Origin: Gambelia wislizenii | Lineage: Eukaryota; Chordata; Lepidosauria; Squamata; Crotaphytidae | Length of the DNA stretch: 64,000 bases | Direction of reading: 5' to 3' | Assembly: GCA_030847615.1 (NCBI GenBank) | Contig: JAUMIR010000003.1 | Coordinates: 71,682,001-71,746,000 of the forward strand | Shown here: piece by piece, positions 46,907-58,112 of the stretch | Position numbering within the stretch: position 1 is the stretch's first letter | How the letters are laid out: each line of letters starts with the position of its first letter | Notes under the pieces: generated by a model | The model's input: the letters and a program-made list of their open reading frames with translations, nothing else | Databases searched by the model: none | What the model was told of the DNA's origin: nothing | Translations under genes and position numbers: made by a program

Positions 46907-47370
46907 AAACTTTAATACCACAATATACTGCTTCGTCAACTTTTTATGTTGTCTTGATCACATAATGAGTTCCCTTGTTGGTTGTATTGCATCCCAATTC
47001 TTGGATTCCCTTTAATATCTAAGATCCTGTGGAAGAGATCTCTTTTTCTACCTTTTTTGTTGTCTTCTTCTGTTTCTTTGCATTGATTATTATAATAATT
47101 CTCTTTGTCCCTATGCACAAGTCATTGAACCAATACTGAACATTGTTTTTGACTTTGTTTCTGTCATCTTTTATTTTTGCTTCTCATCTATTCTTAACCA
47201 TTTGTAGAGTCGTCTGCTATCCATGGAGGCCTTTCTTTCTTTTTGGCTACAGAGAATGTATTTTGGCATTCTTCTCTGACAATGTCCCTGGTTTTGGTCC
47301 AGAGTTACTCTGGTTCCCTGTCAATTAGGCTAAGTAACCTGTTCTTTTCATGGCCTTTAAATTACTATTA

Positions 47371-49514
47371 CAGTTGCCCCTCCACATTCGCGAACTTGAC
47401 ATTCGCGGTTTTGATTATTCGCGGTTTTGGGAGGGCTCCCGCCCCCCCAAACCGCGACATGGGGCCTCCAGAGGCCCCGTGAAAGCCCTGGGAGGGAGTG
47501 GGGAGGCCTCCACGGGGCCTTAGAAAAACCCTCCGGAGGCCCCGCAAAGGCCTTGGGAGGGAGGGGGGAGGGGCGGGGAGGCCTTCACGGGGTCTGCGGA
47601 GACACTCTGGAGGCCCCATGAAGGCCCGGGGAGGGGGTGGGGAGGGCTGGGGAGGCCTCCATGGGGCCCCCGGGGTCGCTCAGGGAGGGCGGGGGGAGAC
47701 CGGGGGAGAGCGACCACGAGGCCTCTGGAGGCCTCCGGGTCGCTCTGGGAGGGCGGGGGGAGGCCGGTGAGAGCGACCACGAGGTCTCCGGGTCGCTCTG
47801 GGAGGGCGGGGGGAGACCGGTGAGAGCGACCACGAGGCCTCCGGAGGCCTCTGGGTCGTTCTGGGAGGGTGGGGGGAGGCTGGTGAGAGCGACCACGAGG
47901 CCTCCGGAGGCCTCTGGGTCGTTCTGGGAGGGCGGGGGGAGGCCGGGGAGCAACCATGAGGCCTCTGGAGGCCTCCGGGTCACTCTGGGAGGGCGGGGGG
48001 AGACCGGTGAGAGCGACCACGAGGCCTCTGGAGGCCTCTGGGTCGCTCTGGGAGAGCGGGGGGAGGCCGGTGAGAGCGACCACGAGGCCTCCGGAGGCCT
48101 CCGGGTCGTTCTGGGAGGGCGGGGGGAGGCCGGTGAGAGTGACCACGAGGCTCCTGAGGCCTCTGGGTCGCTCTGGGAGGGTGGGGGGAGGCCAGGGAGA
48201 GTGACCACGAGGCCTCCATAGGCCTCCGGGTCGCTCTGGGAGGGCGGGGGGGAGGCCGGGGAGACCGACCACGAGGCCTCCATAGGCCTCCGGGTCACTG
48301 GGAGGGCGGGGGGAGGCCGGGGGGAGGCCAGGGAGAGCGACCACGAGGCCACCATAGGCCTCCGGGTCGCTCTGGGAGGGCGGGGGGAGACCGGGTAGAG
48401 CGACCACGAGGCCTCTGGAGGCCCCGGGGTCGCTCTGGGAGGGCGGGGGGAGGCCGGTGAGAGCAACCAGGAGGCCTCTGGAGGCCCCGGTGTCGCTCTG
48501 GGAGGGAGGCGGGAGGCCGGTGGGAGCGACCACGAGGCCTCCGGAGGCTTCCAGGTTGCTCTGGGAGGGCAGGGGGAGACCGGGGAGAGCGACCACGAGG
48601 CCTCTGGAGGCCTCCGGGTCGCTCTGGGAGGGCAGGGGGAGACCGGGGAGAGCGACCACGAGGCCTCCGGAGGCCTCTGGGTCGCTCTGGGAGGCCGGGG
48701 GGAGGCCGGGGAGTGACCACGAGGCCTCTGGGTCGCTCTGGGGGTGGGCGGGGGGAGACCGGGTAGAGCGACCACGAGGCCTCCGGAGGCCTCCGGGTCG
48801 CTCTGGGAGGGCAGGGGGAGACCAGGGAGAGTGACCATGAGGCCTCCAGAGGCCTCCCGGTCGCTCTGGGAGGGTGGGGGGAGACCGGGGAGAGCGACCA
48901 CAAGGCCTCCGGAGGCCTCCGGGTCGCTCTGGGAGGGTGGGGGGAGGCTGGGGAGCGACCACGAGGCCTCCGGAGGCCTCCGGGTCGCTCTGGGAGGGCG
49001 GGGGGAGGCCGGTGAGAGCGACCACGAGGCCTCCATAGGCCCGCGGTCGCTCAGGGAGGGCGGGGGGAGGCCGGTGGCGCGACCATGAGGCCTCCGGAGG
49101 CCTCTGGGTCGCTCTGGGAGGGCGGGGGGAGACCGGGGAGAGTGACCACGAGGCCTCCGGAGGCCTCTGGGTCGCTCTGGGAGGGCGGGGGGAGGCCGGT
49201 GAGAGCGACCATGAGGCCTCCTGAGGCCTCTGGGTCGCTCTGGGAGGGCGGGGGGAGGCCGGGGAGAGCGACCACGAGGCCTCCATAGGCCTCCGGGTCT
49301 CTCTGGGATGGCGGGGGGAGGCCGGGGAGAGCGACCAGGAGGCCCCAGGGTCGCTCTGGGAGGGCGGGGGGAGGCCGGGGAGAGCGACCAGGAGGCCTCT
49401 GGAGGCCCCGGGGTCGCTCTGGGAGGGCGGGGGGAGGGCTGTCATTATTCGCGGAATTTTCACATTTGCGGGGGTCTATGGAACCTAACCCCCGCGAATG
49501 TGAAGGGACAACTG
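47371..49514. mobile_element. TA-flanked Tigger-like element filled with a GC-rich minisatellite
   Basis: Left end CAGTTGCCCCTCCACATTCG; right end GCGAATGTGAAGGGACAACTG read to 49514, shortened here to GAATGTGAAGGGACAACTG. TA flanks are at 47369-47370 and 49515-49516. The ends match the 230-240-bp MITEs at 24258 and 33067, but the interior is a minisatellite. About three ~74-bp units lie near 47455-47690, followed by about 28 units of 63 bp (47690-49437). It is inserted in BovB. CpG content is high in the ends and units, unlike the TG/CA-decayed relatives. Long minus-strand open frames here are repeat artefacts. Confidence 0.9.
47690..49437. repeat. 63-bp minisatellite array (~28 units)
   Basis: The unit is built of GAGGCCTCCGGAGGCCTC, then GGGTCGCTCTGGGAGGGCGG, GGGGAGGCCGG and GAGAGCGACCAC. 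GGTCGCTC and GAGCGACC in each unit are inverted and could form a stem around a G-rich loop. The length is a multiple of three, so frames stay open over hundreds of codons. A few units are shortened (for example near 48290 and 48710). Confidence 0.92.
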
Positions 49515-49770
49515 TATTCAGATTGTATTTTGGCAGTGTATTTCTTCAGCTTGACTCTAATTTTTGCCACTAGCAAGCCATGGTCTGTGCCACAGTCTGT
49601 TTCTGGTCTTATTTTTGCAGAAAGACTGGAGCTTCTCCATCTTCCACTTCCAATTATATAGTCTGTTTGATTTCTGTATTAGCCATCTGGTGATGTTCAT
49701 GTATACAGCTGTCTCTTTGGTTGCCTGAAAAATGTGTTTGCTGTTAAATGGATTAATTGAGTATACGTTA

Positions 49771-49894
49771 ATTAGTGCACACCAATGAGATTCTGGCCAA
49801 AGAGTGTCCTTTACTACATGAGCCTATAAGTTGTGATTTTCCTTAGAAAATCTGGAGGGCGACACTTGACCCATCCCAAATTAGGTGCTGTGTG
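49771..49894. other. Junction sequence, unassigned
   Basis: Short unassigned stretch between the BovB end and the next repeat. Confidence 0.4.
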
Positions 49895-50065
49895 ATTCTA
49901 AATATGGTGTGTCACTCTAGGAACCATTGCATGGAGCACCGAGGAGGATGAGGATGCAGATGAGCATTGGCAATGCTATGGGGGTGCAGAGAGGCCGAAT
50001 CATACCAGGTGATACCATCGGAGGAAGGGGTGACACCAGCCTTAGTAATGCCACAGCAGATGAGG
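49895..50065 (+). repeat. Unclassified repeat, copy 2 of 3
   Basis: 'gggggtgcagagaggccgaa', 'taccaggtgataccatcgga' and 'ggggtgacaccagccttagt' match 36320-36395 and the reverse of 56680-56790. Confidence 0.55.
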
Positions 50066-50069
50066 GTGA

Positions 50070-50600
50070 CAACAATAATTTTATTCACTTATATCCAGCC
50101 CTTTTTCCAATACTGTGACTCAAGGCAGCTTACAAATTATTCAAACCTTTAAAACCAGTACAGATGAAAAATATACAAAAATATCAGTGTGTGTGTGTTA
50201 TTTAAAAACAATTAGACATGCAATAGAATTAAAACCATTTAAAATTCATTAAAAATATTTTAAAAAATCAACAAAACCGCACACCATTCCAAACCCTCAC
50301 AGTCAATTTCTAAAAACTGAACAGAACAGGAAAGTTTTCAGGAGGGAACCATCCTAACCTCCCTAGAAAGGGAGTTACAAAGTCTAGGAGTAGCTACTGA
50401 AAAGGCTCTGTCCCTGTTCCTAACAAATATACATGGAAAGGTAGTAGGACCAGGAGAACAGGCTCTGCCAAAGCTCTTAGAGCTTGAACAGGCTTATATA
50501 GAGAGATATGGTCCTTCAGATAGCCTGGACCCAGGGTGTATAGGTGGAGAAGATGACTGATTCCTATTAAAGAAGATAAAGAAATATGAACAAACAAAAG
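50070..50600 (-). mobile_element. L2/CR1-type LINE 3' end
   Basis: Reverse orientation: 'ttatatccagccctttttcc' 3' end, AT-rich UTR, then the decayed coding end 'cagatagcctggacccaggg' with LGPGYLKDHISLY in the complementary frame. Confidence 0.75.
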
Positions 50601-50668
50601 AACTCAAAGAGAGGTGAGCATACAGCACATCATGGGAATAATGAAATGAAAAGGGCATCTGTCTAGTC

Positions 50669-51074
50669 CAGTGGTTCTTAACCTATGGTCTGGGGACCCC
50701 CAGGGGGCCGCAGTGTCCTCACAGGAGGTCTGTGAAGGCTTGAAGACTGCTTGGCCCACCTCCTCCCCACAGTGGAGCGACCACCTGACAGGAGCCAAGG
50801 CAAAGGCTAGCTGGCTGGCTTGGTCTGCACTTCACCATTCAATCTGCTTCAGTCAGAAACTTGCAGGAAGAAGTAGGAGAAAAGTCTTCCCTCCCCTTCC
50901 AGTGCCTCTGAGGGAAGGTTTAATGGATGGTGCAATTGTATCATCATCATCATCATCTGGTGGTGGTATTATTATTATTATTATTAAATCTTGAGTTAAG
51001 TTTTGGGGGTCGGTCCATGGAAACAAAAGATATTTAACGTGGGTCCCTGGTAAAGAAAAGGTTAAGGGCCACTG
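50669..51074 (+). mobile_element. hAT MITE with near-perfect TSD
   Basis: Ends CAGTGGTTCTTAACCTATGG / CCTTTTCTTAACC-like complement ending GGCCACTG. Flanks gtctagtc (50661-50668) and gtgtagtc (51075-51082) form an 8-bp duplication with one mismatch. It holds (ATC)n and (ATT)n microsatellites at 50940-50987. Relative at 2742-3029. Confidence 0.83.
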
Positions 51075-51082
51075 GTGTAGTC

Positions 51083-51750
51083 CAAAAAGTTTAAAATAGG
51101 CCAAGGAGAGAAATCAGGGAGAACTCTCTGTGAAGGAACCCTTGAGCAGGTCTCCCAGCAGCAGCAGTTTCCAGAGCTTGGAGACTCGAAACAGAAGAGC
51201 TGAGCTGTGTTTGCTGAGTACCCACTTCTAATTCTGTAGCAGTGCACAGCTTGCAGGTAGGGGAATTACAGTACAAGTGTCCATTCCGCAGATGAGATGC
51301 ACTACATACTCCTAAGTGCTCTGTTTACTTGGGCTCCTTTCCTTTGTAGAAAGTGAAAGTAATTCGGACTGAAAGCACATACGTTGCCCTTTGTGTACTT
51401 CTGGCAATAGAAACATGCCTGTTGAGGAATGGAAATGAAATGTAAAGTGCAGGGCCGATGGGAAGCATTTCTTGTTTTTGAAACTGAGACAAAGGAATGG
51501 GAAAAGGCTGAGCCACCACTTCTAACAGCGTGAAATATTTTCAGTCTAGGAAAGGGCCAATATATATTTATGTGAATCCCCAAGGAGTCTGGGGGAAAGT
51601 ATTAGCTCCTGCCTACAAATTGGTTTTGCTGTGTGTGTGTTTTTTTTTTTAAATATCTTTAGACTGCCTTCTCCTTCTATGTACCCAAAGTAGTGTTTTT
51701 ACACTGTAGTTAGGAAGATCACAAATGACCTTGGACCAGTTACTCTTTCT
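51083..51750. other. No gene recognised
   Basis: Unassigned; a small poly-T tract lies at 51641-51651. Confidence 0.4.
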
Positions 51751-52358
51751 CAGAGGGCCTGTCTAAATGGTGAAAATACCCCTCATGGAATTTGCTGGGA
51801 ATCCTACCTGTCTAAACGGGATCCAGCACCAATCCACACTATTTGGAAGGGGGGGCAAAATGACAGAAACAACGGGGTAATAGCCTTCACAGATTTTCCT
51901 GTATTTTTTCAAAAACCGCGAGGGGGGTTGCACATTCCTGCTTGTTTGGACAATCGAACAACAAAAAATTGAAAGGGAAGCACAAAGCTGATTGGCTGGG
52001 TGAGAGCGGGGGCAGGGCTTGCTAAAGGGCAAGTGCCCGCTGCCACTATATTGGATTTTTGCCTTAGCAGTCGCTCGCTAAGGCAATAAAACAGGATGCA
52101 TATTTTCTGTTTTGCTGTGCTATAAAATTGGAAGATCACTCTATCGCACAGTGCATGTTGAGACGAGTTTTCAAAAAAACAAAACAAATGGTGGCAGTGA
52201 AGAACTAGCATGAGTAAATAACTCGCAGCCACCATCAGGAATGCAAGGCTTATGGGGGCTTTTGAAGGCAGAAAAACTTTTTAGACACATTGCTGCTGCT
52301 GCAAGATACCAATACTATGAGGTACTTTGGATCCCCCACCTTGTGTAGATGGGCCCAG
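51751..52358 (+). mobile_element. MITE family with CCAAT/GC-rich core, copy E
   Basis: Ends CAGAGGGCCTGTCTAAATGG / TTGTGTAGATGGGCCCAG. The core 51992-52060 has TGATTGGCTGGGTGAGAGCG, GGGGGCAGGGC and TGGATTTTTGCC. It resembles copy D more than copies A-C. Confidence 0.72.
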
Positions 52359-52889
52359 ACTGACCTACCTTGCAGAGTTGTTGTGAGGAGAGAGTGAGGA
52401 GGAAGAGAACCAGCTCACTAGAGGGACAGTGGCAGGACATAAATGGAATTGTCTTTCTAAAAGCCAATATTTTGTGTAGACTTGACCCTTTGAAGGCAGT
52501 TCTTTCCAAACATTTTGCTAAAGAAAGGTAGCCATCTTGCTTTTGGGCATAAATATTATGCTCTTCTACATTGTGCCATATAGGGGTTAGGGAACACATA
52601 AAGCATTTGTTGAAATGCAACATTATTTCTGTTTGCTTTCAGTTCGTACAGGCCAAACTTTCCCTGATCTGGTGGCCCTTGAAATATGCTAGACTAAACC
52701 TTCCATTATCCTTAGCCAGCTCGGAAGATGCTAGCCATAGTCTAACACATTTGAAGTGCACTAGGCTGGAAAAGGTTGATAAACAGACCATCTGTCTTAC
52801 TCTGTCATATAGCTTAAATGACATTTTACCAGAAGGAGGACCAAATTTGGATGTGACCAGATATGGGGTAAACATCATGTAATGCCAGT
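52359..52889. other. No gene; possible decayed LINE or hAT remnants
   Basis: 52650-52760 ('ccctgatctggtggcccttg') may be a worn MITE arm. Otherwise nothing recognised. Confidence 0.35.
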
Positions 52890-53445
52890 CTGAAAAGAAT
52901 TGCATGGGCTGCCAATATGTTGCCAGTCTGAATTCAAGGTGCTTGTGTTGACATGTAAAGCCCTAAATGGCTTGGGACCTCAATATTTGAGGGAGCACCT
53001 ACCTGTTTATATGCCTGCCAAAGTCTTCGGGGTGGTGGTGGTAAAGCGGCTTGTCTGTTACTTACTGGTGACATCAGTACTCTATGGGAGGATGTAGAAA
53101 AGGGCCTTGGCCGTCATGGTAACTCATTTGTGGAATGCCATCTCCTCAGAGGCCCATCTTGTGCCAATGCCGGCTTCATTGAGGTGCAAAGTAAAAACAT
53201 GGCTGTTTGGGCCTTACTGATTTACTTCAAAAGCTCTGCACATTCTTCTACACTGTTTTAACCCTTTAAACCTGTTTTAACTGGTTACTATGTTTAATAT
53301 CTTTTTAGTTTATTTAAATGATTTGTATCATTTTAACTTGTTTTAAGCTGTTTACTGTATATTGATTTTACTTGTATACCACCCTGAGATCTTGGGGGGG
53401 GGGGAGAGGGATAAAAATATTCTAATAAATAAACAAAGTAAAACT
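52890..53445 (+). mobile_element. L2-type LINE 3' end
   Basis: Coding end with EFKVLVLTCKALNGLGPQYLREHL (in two frames), then 'gtggaatgccatctcctcag', the 3' UTR 'cttgtataccaccctgagat' and a TAATAAATAAA tail. Confidence 0.87.
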
Positions 53446-54524
53446 CAATAAATGTCTTATATGTTGCAGCTCAATGGTTGAGGATTAGATTAAACATGGG
53501 GATCTAAAGTGGAAAACATATTTTTGAGGGTGGGCACTGACATTTCAGAAAACTTTGATTTGGCTCCAAACCTGTCAAAATATGCAAATCAGAGTCTTCT
53601 ATGGTTTAACATCCCACCATTTTCAAATGTTTGCATTCATTTGAATTTTCAGTTTGGAATCAATGCTGCTTTATCACTTCTCTCTGTTCTCTTTGTACTA
53701 TCAAAGAATGCATCAGAAGTGTAATTCCTTCCCTGAGCTTTGTAGCTGTGTGACAATCTTAAATGAAGACTAAGCACAAAATAAGATAGTTTTCAAAAAG
53801 CAGATGCCAGTTAGTAGTGTCCAGATAGAATAATCTAATGATATGTCAGGTGCAAACTAACTTATCTCGCTATCAGATGTTCTAGTACAAGCAATCAAGA
53901 AAGACAAAGGTGGTCTATGTGATTAAATAATGAAATTCTCCTCATGTAGGTTTAACAGAAGATTAATAACTCTTGTGACTATCATTTAAATGTCAACTTC
54001 AGTAAATGATTTAAAAAAAAAATGCCATGAAATGCAGGCATAATAAAATCAAGTTGGTTTAGAATTCATTATTTTTCCAAGGCTATCCAGTATTAATTAA
54101 GAGAACCTGGGATGTTACATTTTGAACAGAGGATGGCAATCTCATGTTTGGTCCCAGTGGTATAGATTTTTGCCTGCCTTTATCCCAATTCCCATTAAAA
54201 GAAATAAATGGTTTAAATAAGTTGCTTCTAACTTTTTGCTGGAAACTTTTCATACTTCTAGATACAGAGTGTCTCCACCATTTCAACTATTCACCCCACC
54301 ATTTCAAGTGGGTATTACAGCGAAGTTACTCAAGTCCAGCCCTGGCAGAGCATCTGTTTACTTGGAGCAGCTAGAGAAGGAGTGGCAGTAAAATCAAGAG
54401 TGTATTTGCTACCCATGTGGCAATGGACCCAAAGACTGCCCTTCCTATTTTTTTCCATTTCAGGGACCACTTGGTTCTATTTTTGCAGGTTTACAGGCTG
54501 TCCTTCAAATGAACTAGGACCAGC
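53446..54524. other. No gene recognised
   Basis: AT-rich unassigned sequence with no conserved frame. Confidence 0.4.
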
Positions 54525-56340
54525 AAAAGCAAAAGCACAGATGGAGATCAGGCTTGCTAGAGACGTTAAAAACAATAAAAAGGGTTTTTTTTTTGATATG
54601 TCCGTAGCAAAACAAAGAACAAGGAAGTGGTAGGGCCACTGCATGGAGAAAATGGAGAAATGCTAACAAGACAGAGAAAAGACAGAGCTACTCAACACCT
54701 TCTTTGCCTCAGTCTTCTCCCAAAAGGATAAAAGTGCTCAACCTAAAGAAAATGGAGCAGATGATGCAGTAGGGGAAATGCAACATAGAATAGGCAAAGA
54801 GGTAGTTCATGAATACCTGGCCAGTATAAACAAATTCAAGTCTACAGGGCCAGATGAACTATATCCAAGGCCACTAAAAGAACTGGCAGAAGTAATCTCA
54901 GAACCACTGTCAATAATCTTTGAGAAATCCTGGAGAACAGGAGAGGTCCCATCAGACTGGAGGAGGGCAAATGTTGTCCCCATCTTTAAAAAGGAAAAAA
55001 AAGAAGACCCAAATAACTATCGCCCAGTCAGCCTGGCATCAGTACTAGGAAAGATTCTAGAGCAGATACTTAAACAGACAGTCTGTAAGCACTTAGAAAG
55101 GAATGCTGGGATCACTAAAAGTCAACATGGGTTTCTGAAATAGAAATCATGCCAGACTAATCTTATGTCTTTTTTTGATAGTTACATACTTGGTAGATGA
55201 AGGGAATGCTGTGGATGTAGTGTATCTTGATTTCAGAAAGGCCTTTGACAAAGTCCCCCTGGTATCCTTACAAAAAAGTTAGTGACATGCGGGATAGACA
55301 ATGCAACTGTAAGGAGGATTTATAATTGGTTGATGGGCCGAACCCAAAGGTTACTCACCAATGGCTCCTTTTCATCCTGGAGAGAAGTGACCAGCGGGGT
55401 GCCACAGGGTTCTGGCCTGGGCCCAGTGCTATTCAACATCTTTGTCAATTACTTGGATGAGAGAATAGAGGGTATGCTTATCAAGTTTGCAGATGACATC
55501 AAATTAGGAGGGGTAGCTAATACCCCAGAGGACAGGATCAGAATTCAAAATGACTTTAACAGATTAGAAAGCTGGGCCAAAACTAACAAAATGAATTTCA
55601 ACAGGAAGAAGTGTAGGATGAAAAGCACAGTTATAGGATGTGTGACACCTGGCTTGATGGCAGTACATGAGAAAGGGATCTAGGAGTCTTAGTGGACCAC
55701 AAGCTGAACATGAGTCAGCAGTGTGATGCAGCAGCTAAAAGCCAATGCAATTCTAGTCTGCATCAATAGGAGTATAGTGTCTAGATCAAGGGAAGTAATG
55801 GTGCCACTCTATTCTGCTTTAGTCAGACCTTGCCTGGAATACCATGTCCAGTTCTGGGTACCACAATTCCAGAAGGATACGGACAAGCTGGAATGTGTCC
55901 AGAGGAGGGTAACCAAATGGTGGGAGGTCCGGAAGCCATGCCCTATGAGGAGTGGCTTAGGGAGTTGGGTATGTTTAGCCTAGAGAAGAGAAGGTTAAGA
56001 GGGTATATGATAGCCATGTTTAAATATTTGAAGGGATGTCATACTGAGGATGGAGCAAGCTTATTTTCTGCTGCTCTAGAGAGTAGGACATGGAGTAAGG
56101 ACCCAAACTCCAGGAAAAGGGAGTCCATCTAAACATTAGGAAGAACTCCTGACAGAAAGAGCTGTTCGGCAGTGGAATGCACTGCCTCGGAGTGTGGTGG
56201 AGTCTCCTTCTTTAGAGATTTCTAAGCAGAGGCTGGATGGCCATCTGTCAGGAATACGTACTTTGTTTATTCCTGCATGGTGAGGGATTGGACTGGAAGG
56301 CCCTTGTGGTCTCTCCAACTCTATGATTCTATGAAACATT
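54525..56340 (+). mobile_element. CR1 LINE, 5'-truncated
   Basis: Covers most of the RT and the complete 3' end. Order: AKAQMEIRLARDVKNNKKGFF (about 54530), KFKSTGPDELYPRPLKEL, EVPSDWRRANVVPIFKK and YRPVSLASVLGKILE. Then DFRKAFDKVP (broken frame near 55230), SGVPQGSGLGPVLFNIF, KFADDIKLGG with the catalytic FADD at 55486-55497, and [11 protein letters not shown]. The 3' end has 'ccttgtggtctctccaactc' and terminal 'tatgattctatga'. Several stops and frameshifts; not functional. Confidence 0.93.
54778..55683 (+). pseudogene. CR1 reverse transcriptase (broken)
   Basis: Two main open pieces (54778-55143 and 55282-55683) cover RT motifs 1-5. They are separated by a stop at 55141 and frame changes around 55180-55280. 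FADD is intact. It is a transposon relic, not a host gene. Confidence 0.9.
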
Positions 56341-56679
56341 CATGGTTTTAAAGGTTAATCCTAGCACTTTGAATTAGGCCCAGAAAGCTGCTCACTAACA
56401 TGTATACAGGACATGAGCAATATAATATAATAGTCTAGCCCCGATAAGGTGCTAAGAGGCTGTATTCTATACCAGTGGAAGTTTCTGGGCTGTCTTCCAA
56501 AGCTGCCCCATATAGAACACTCCCTCCCTCCCCCCCTCCCTCCCTCCCTTCAATTTGCATCCCACTTTTGTCCCAAAATGGGAATCAAAGTAGTTTATAA
56601 TGCAAGTAAAAACAAAATAGCTAAAACAATATGTGATAGAAAAGTTTAAGAAAGCATTTAATTATTAATGCAATGACCT
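56341..56679. other. Unassigned, with (CCCT)n microsatellite
   Basis: (CCCT)n at about 56520-56550. The rest resembles worn LINE 3' UTR ('tagcccc', 'gcatcccacttttgtcccaa'). Confidence 0.45.
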
Positions 56680-56790
56680 ATGGTGTTACTAAGGCTGGTG
56701 TCACCCCTCCCTCTGATGATGTCACCTGGTATGGTTTGGCCTCTCTGCAACCCCCATCCCCTGTGCCACCATTGGCAATGATACATTCTC
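56680..56790 (-). repeat. Unclassified repeat, copy 3 of 3
   Basis: Reverse complement carries 'cagagaggccaaaccatacc' and 'ggggtgacaccagccttagt', as in 49980-50050. Confidence 0.55.
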
Positions 56791-56796
56791 TCTCTC

Positions 56797-57425
56797 TGGT
56801 TTTTCTTCGCAAATGAAGATTTAGGAAGGACTCATCCCGTGCTTTCTGCAAGCGTGCTGATGACTGAAAAGGTCAATCTGAGATAAACAAGTCCGGTTGC
56901 AGAAAGCACAGCAGAGGATCTCCTTGGGTGATGCTTCTAGGTTGTGATTCTTTCTGTGTTGTGGTTTCTCTTCAAGACTTGTTCAGTGTGAGTTCTCAAA
57001 TAAAGCTGCAGCATTGTGGATAGTGCGTCTCCATGCTTCCTGATGTGAAGCTAGGGGGGACCATTGTTGGTGATCAATTTGGCCAAGCCTAAGATGTTGT
57101 TTCAGGGAATCCTTGTATCGCTTTTTTTTGGAGCACCCCTCTTACGCTGGCCCGTGGCAAATTCACCGTAGAGTACTGTTTTGGGGAGGCGATGGTCCTC
57201 CATCCTAGAAACGTGCCCTGCCCAGCGCTGCTGTGTTCTCAATATCATGGCCTCAGTGCTGGTGATCCCTGCTTGTTCAAGGACAGCAACATTCGTCACA
57301 TAGTCAGTCCAGTGTATATTTAGAATTGTATGTATACACAGCGCTGATGAAAGTGTTCGAGGAGTCATAAGTGTTGGCAATAGGTGACCCATGTTTCAGA
57401 CCTGTAAAGGAGAATAGACAGTACA
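56797..57425 (-). mobile_element. Unassigned LINE 3' end, copy 5
   Basis: Same layout as 30655-31475 but more decayed; the hairpin region reads 'cttcgcaaatgaagattta'. The frame 57102-57392 still shows NIHWTDYVTNVAVLEQAGI and RWAGHVSRMEDHRLPK. Confidence 0.85.
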
Positions 57426-58112
57426 ATAAAACAAAACCACATTAAAAAAACAAGTTGCATATTAAAAAGCAACACATCCTTTGGCCATTCTTCTACCCCA
57501 ACCATTTAAAGGCTGAAGTTCTGCCAGCAAAAAGGAAGCAGGGATGGGGTCAACTGAGCCCCTCTTGGAAGGGAGTTACCTAACCATGTTATAGTAGTTC
57601 AGACTGCCTATATCTAGGGCAGTGATCCCCAAAGTGGGCGCTACCACCCCCTGGTGGGCGCTGCAGCGATCCAGGGAGGCGATGATGGCCACAGGTACAT
57701 TTGGGGGCGATTAATAACTGTAAGGGGGCAGTGAAAGCATAAAAGAAAGAAGAGGAGATTTAGAAAAAAATGATTTATGTATTCCGCTCATAACACTTAA
57801 TTTTTCTTTGAACAACGTACTGGACGTTGGCTCGGTTCCCGCATACTCCCTCACTTGCATTGAGGTATGTGCAATCGCGCACTGCTACTGTTCATGTGGT
57901 GCCACTGAATTGCTGTTCCAAAACACGTGAGCACTACGACCATTGATGCAGGCAACTGCCACTCATGCGATGGGTGGATCGCAAGGCCAAAACCTGGAAC
58001 GGCAGCGGCAGTACTGGCTACTGGCAGTACTACCAGCAGATTTTGGAGCATGCTATGAATCAGGAGATTTCCCGTAATTATTACGGGAAAATTACAGTGT
58101 AATATAACTTTG

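Larger units (their letters stand above)
43955..49770 (-). mobile_element. BovB/RTE LINE, minus strand, with five nested insertions
   Basis: BovB ORF2 can be followed in pieces from the C-terminal end (about 43955) to the end of the endonuclease domain (about 49770). Between inserts the text is continuous. Landmarks: 44030-44235 matches the BovB piece at 23431; YADD at 45502-45513; an N-terminal RT-upstream piece at 46936-47118 with QCKETEEDNKKGRKRDLFHRI; and 49530-49760, which encodes the end of the endonuclease domain in broken frames. Inserts: Helitron 44246-44707, LINE tail 45115-45372, hAT-like 45781-46288, Tigger-like 46718-46906 and the minisatellite element 47371-49514. Removing them leaves about 2.2 kb, shorter than a full BovB, so the 5' end is missing. 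Confidence 0.88.

Noticed and set aside
47690..49437. CRISPR-like array
   Set aside because: Units are contiguous tandem repeats without unique spacers, in a vertebrate context.
47520..49463. Very long Pro-rich open frame as a possible structural protein gene
   Set aside because: It is the minisatellite read in a frame kept open by the 63-bp unit, and the opposite strand is also open over hundreds of bases. No signal peptide or start context.
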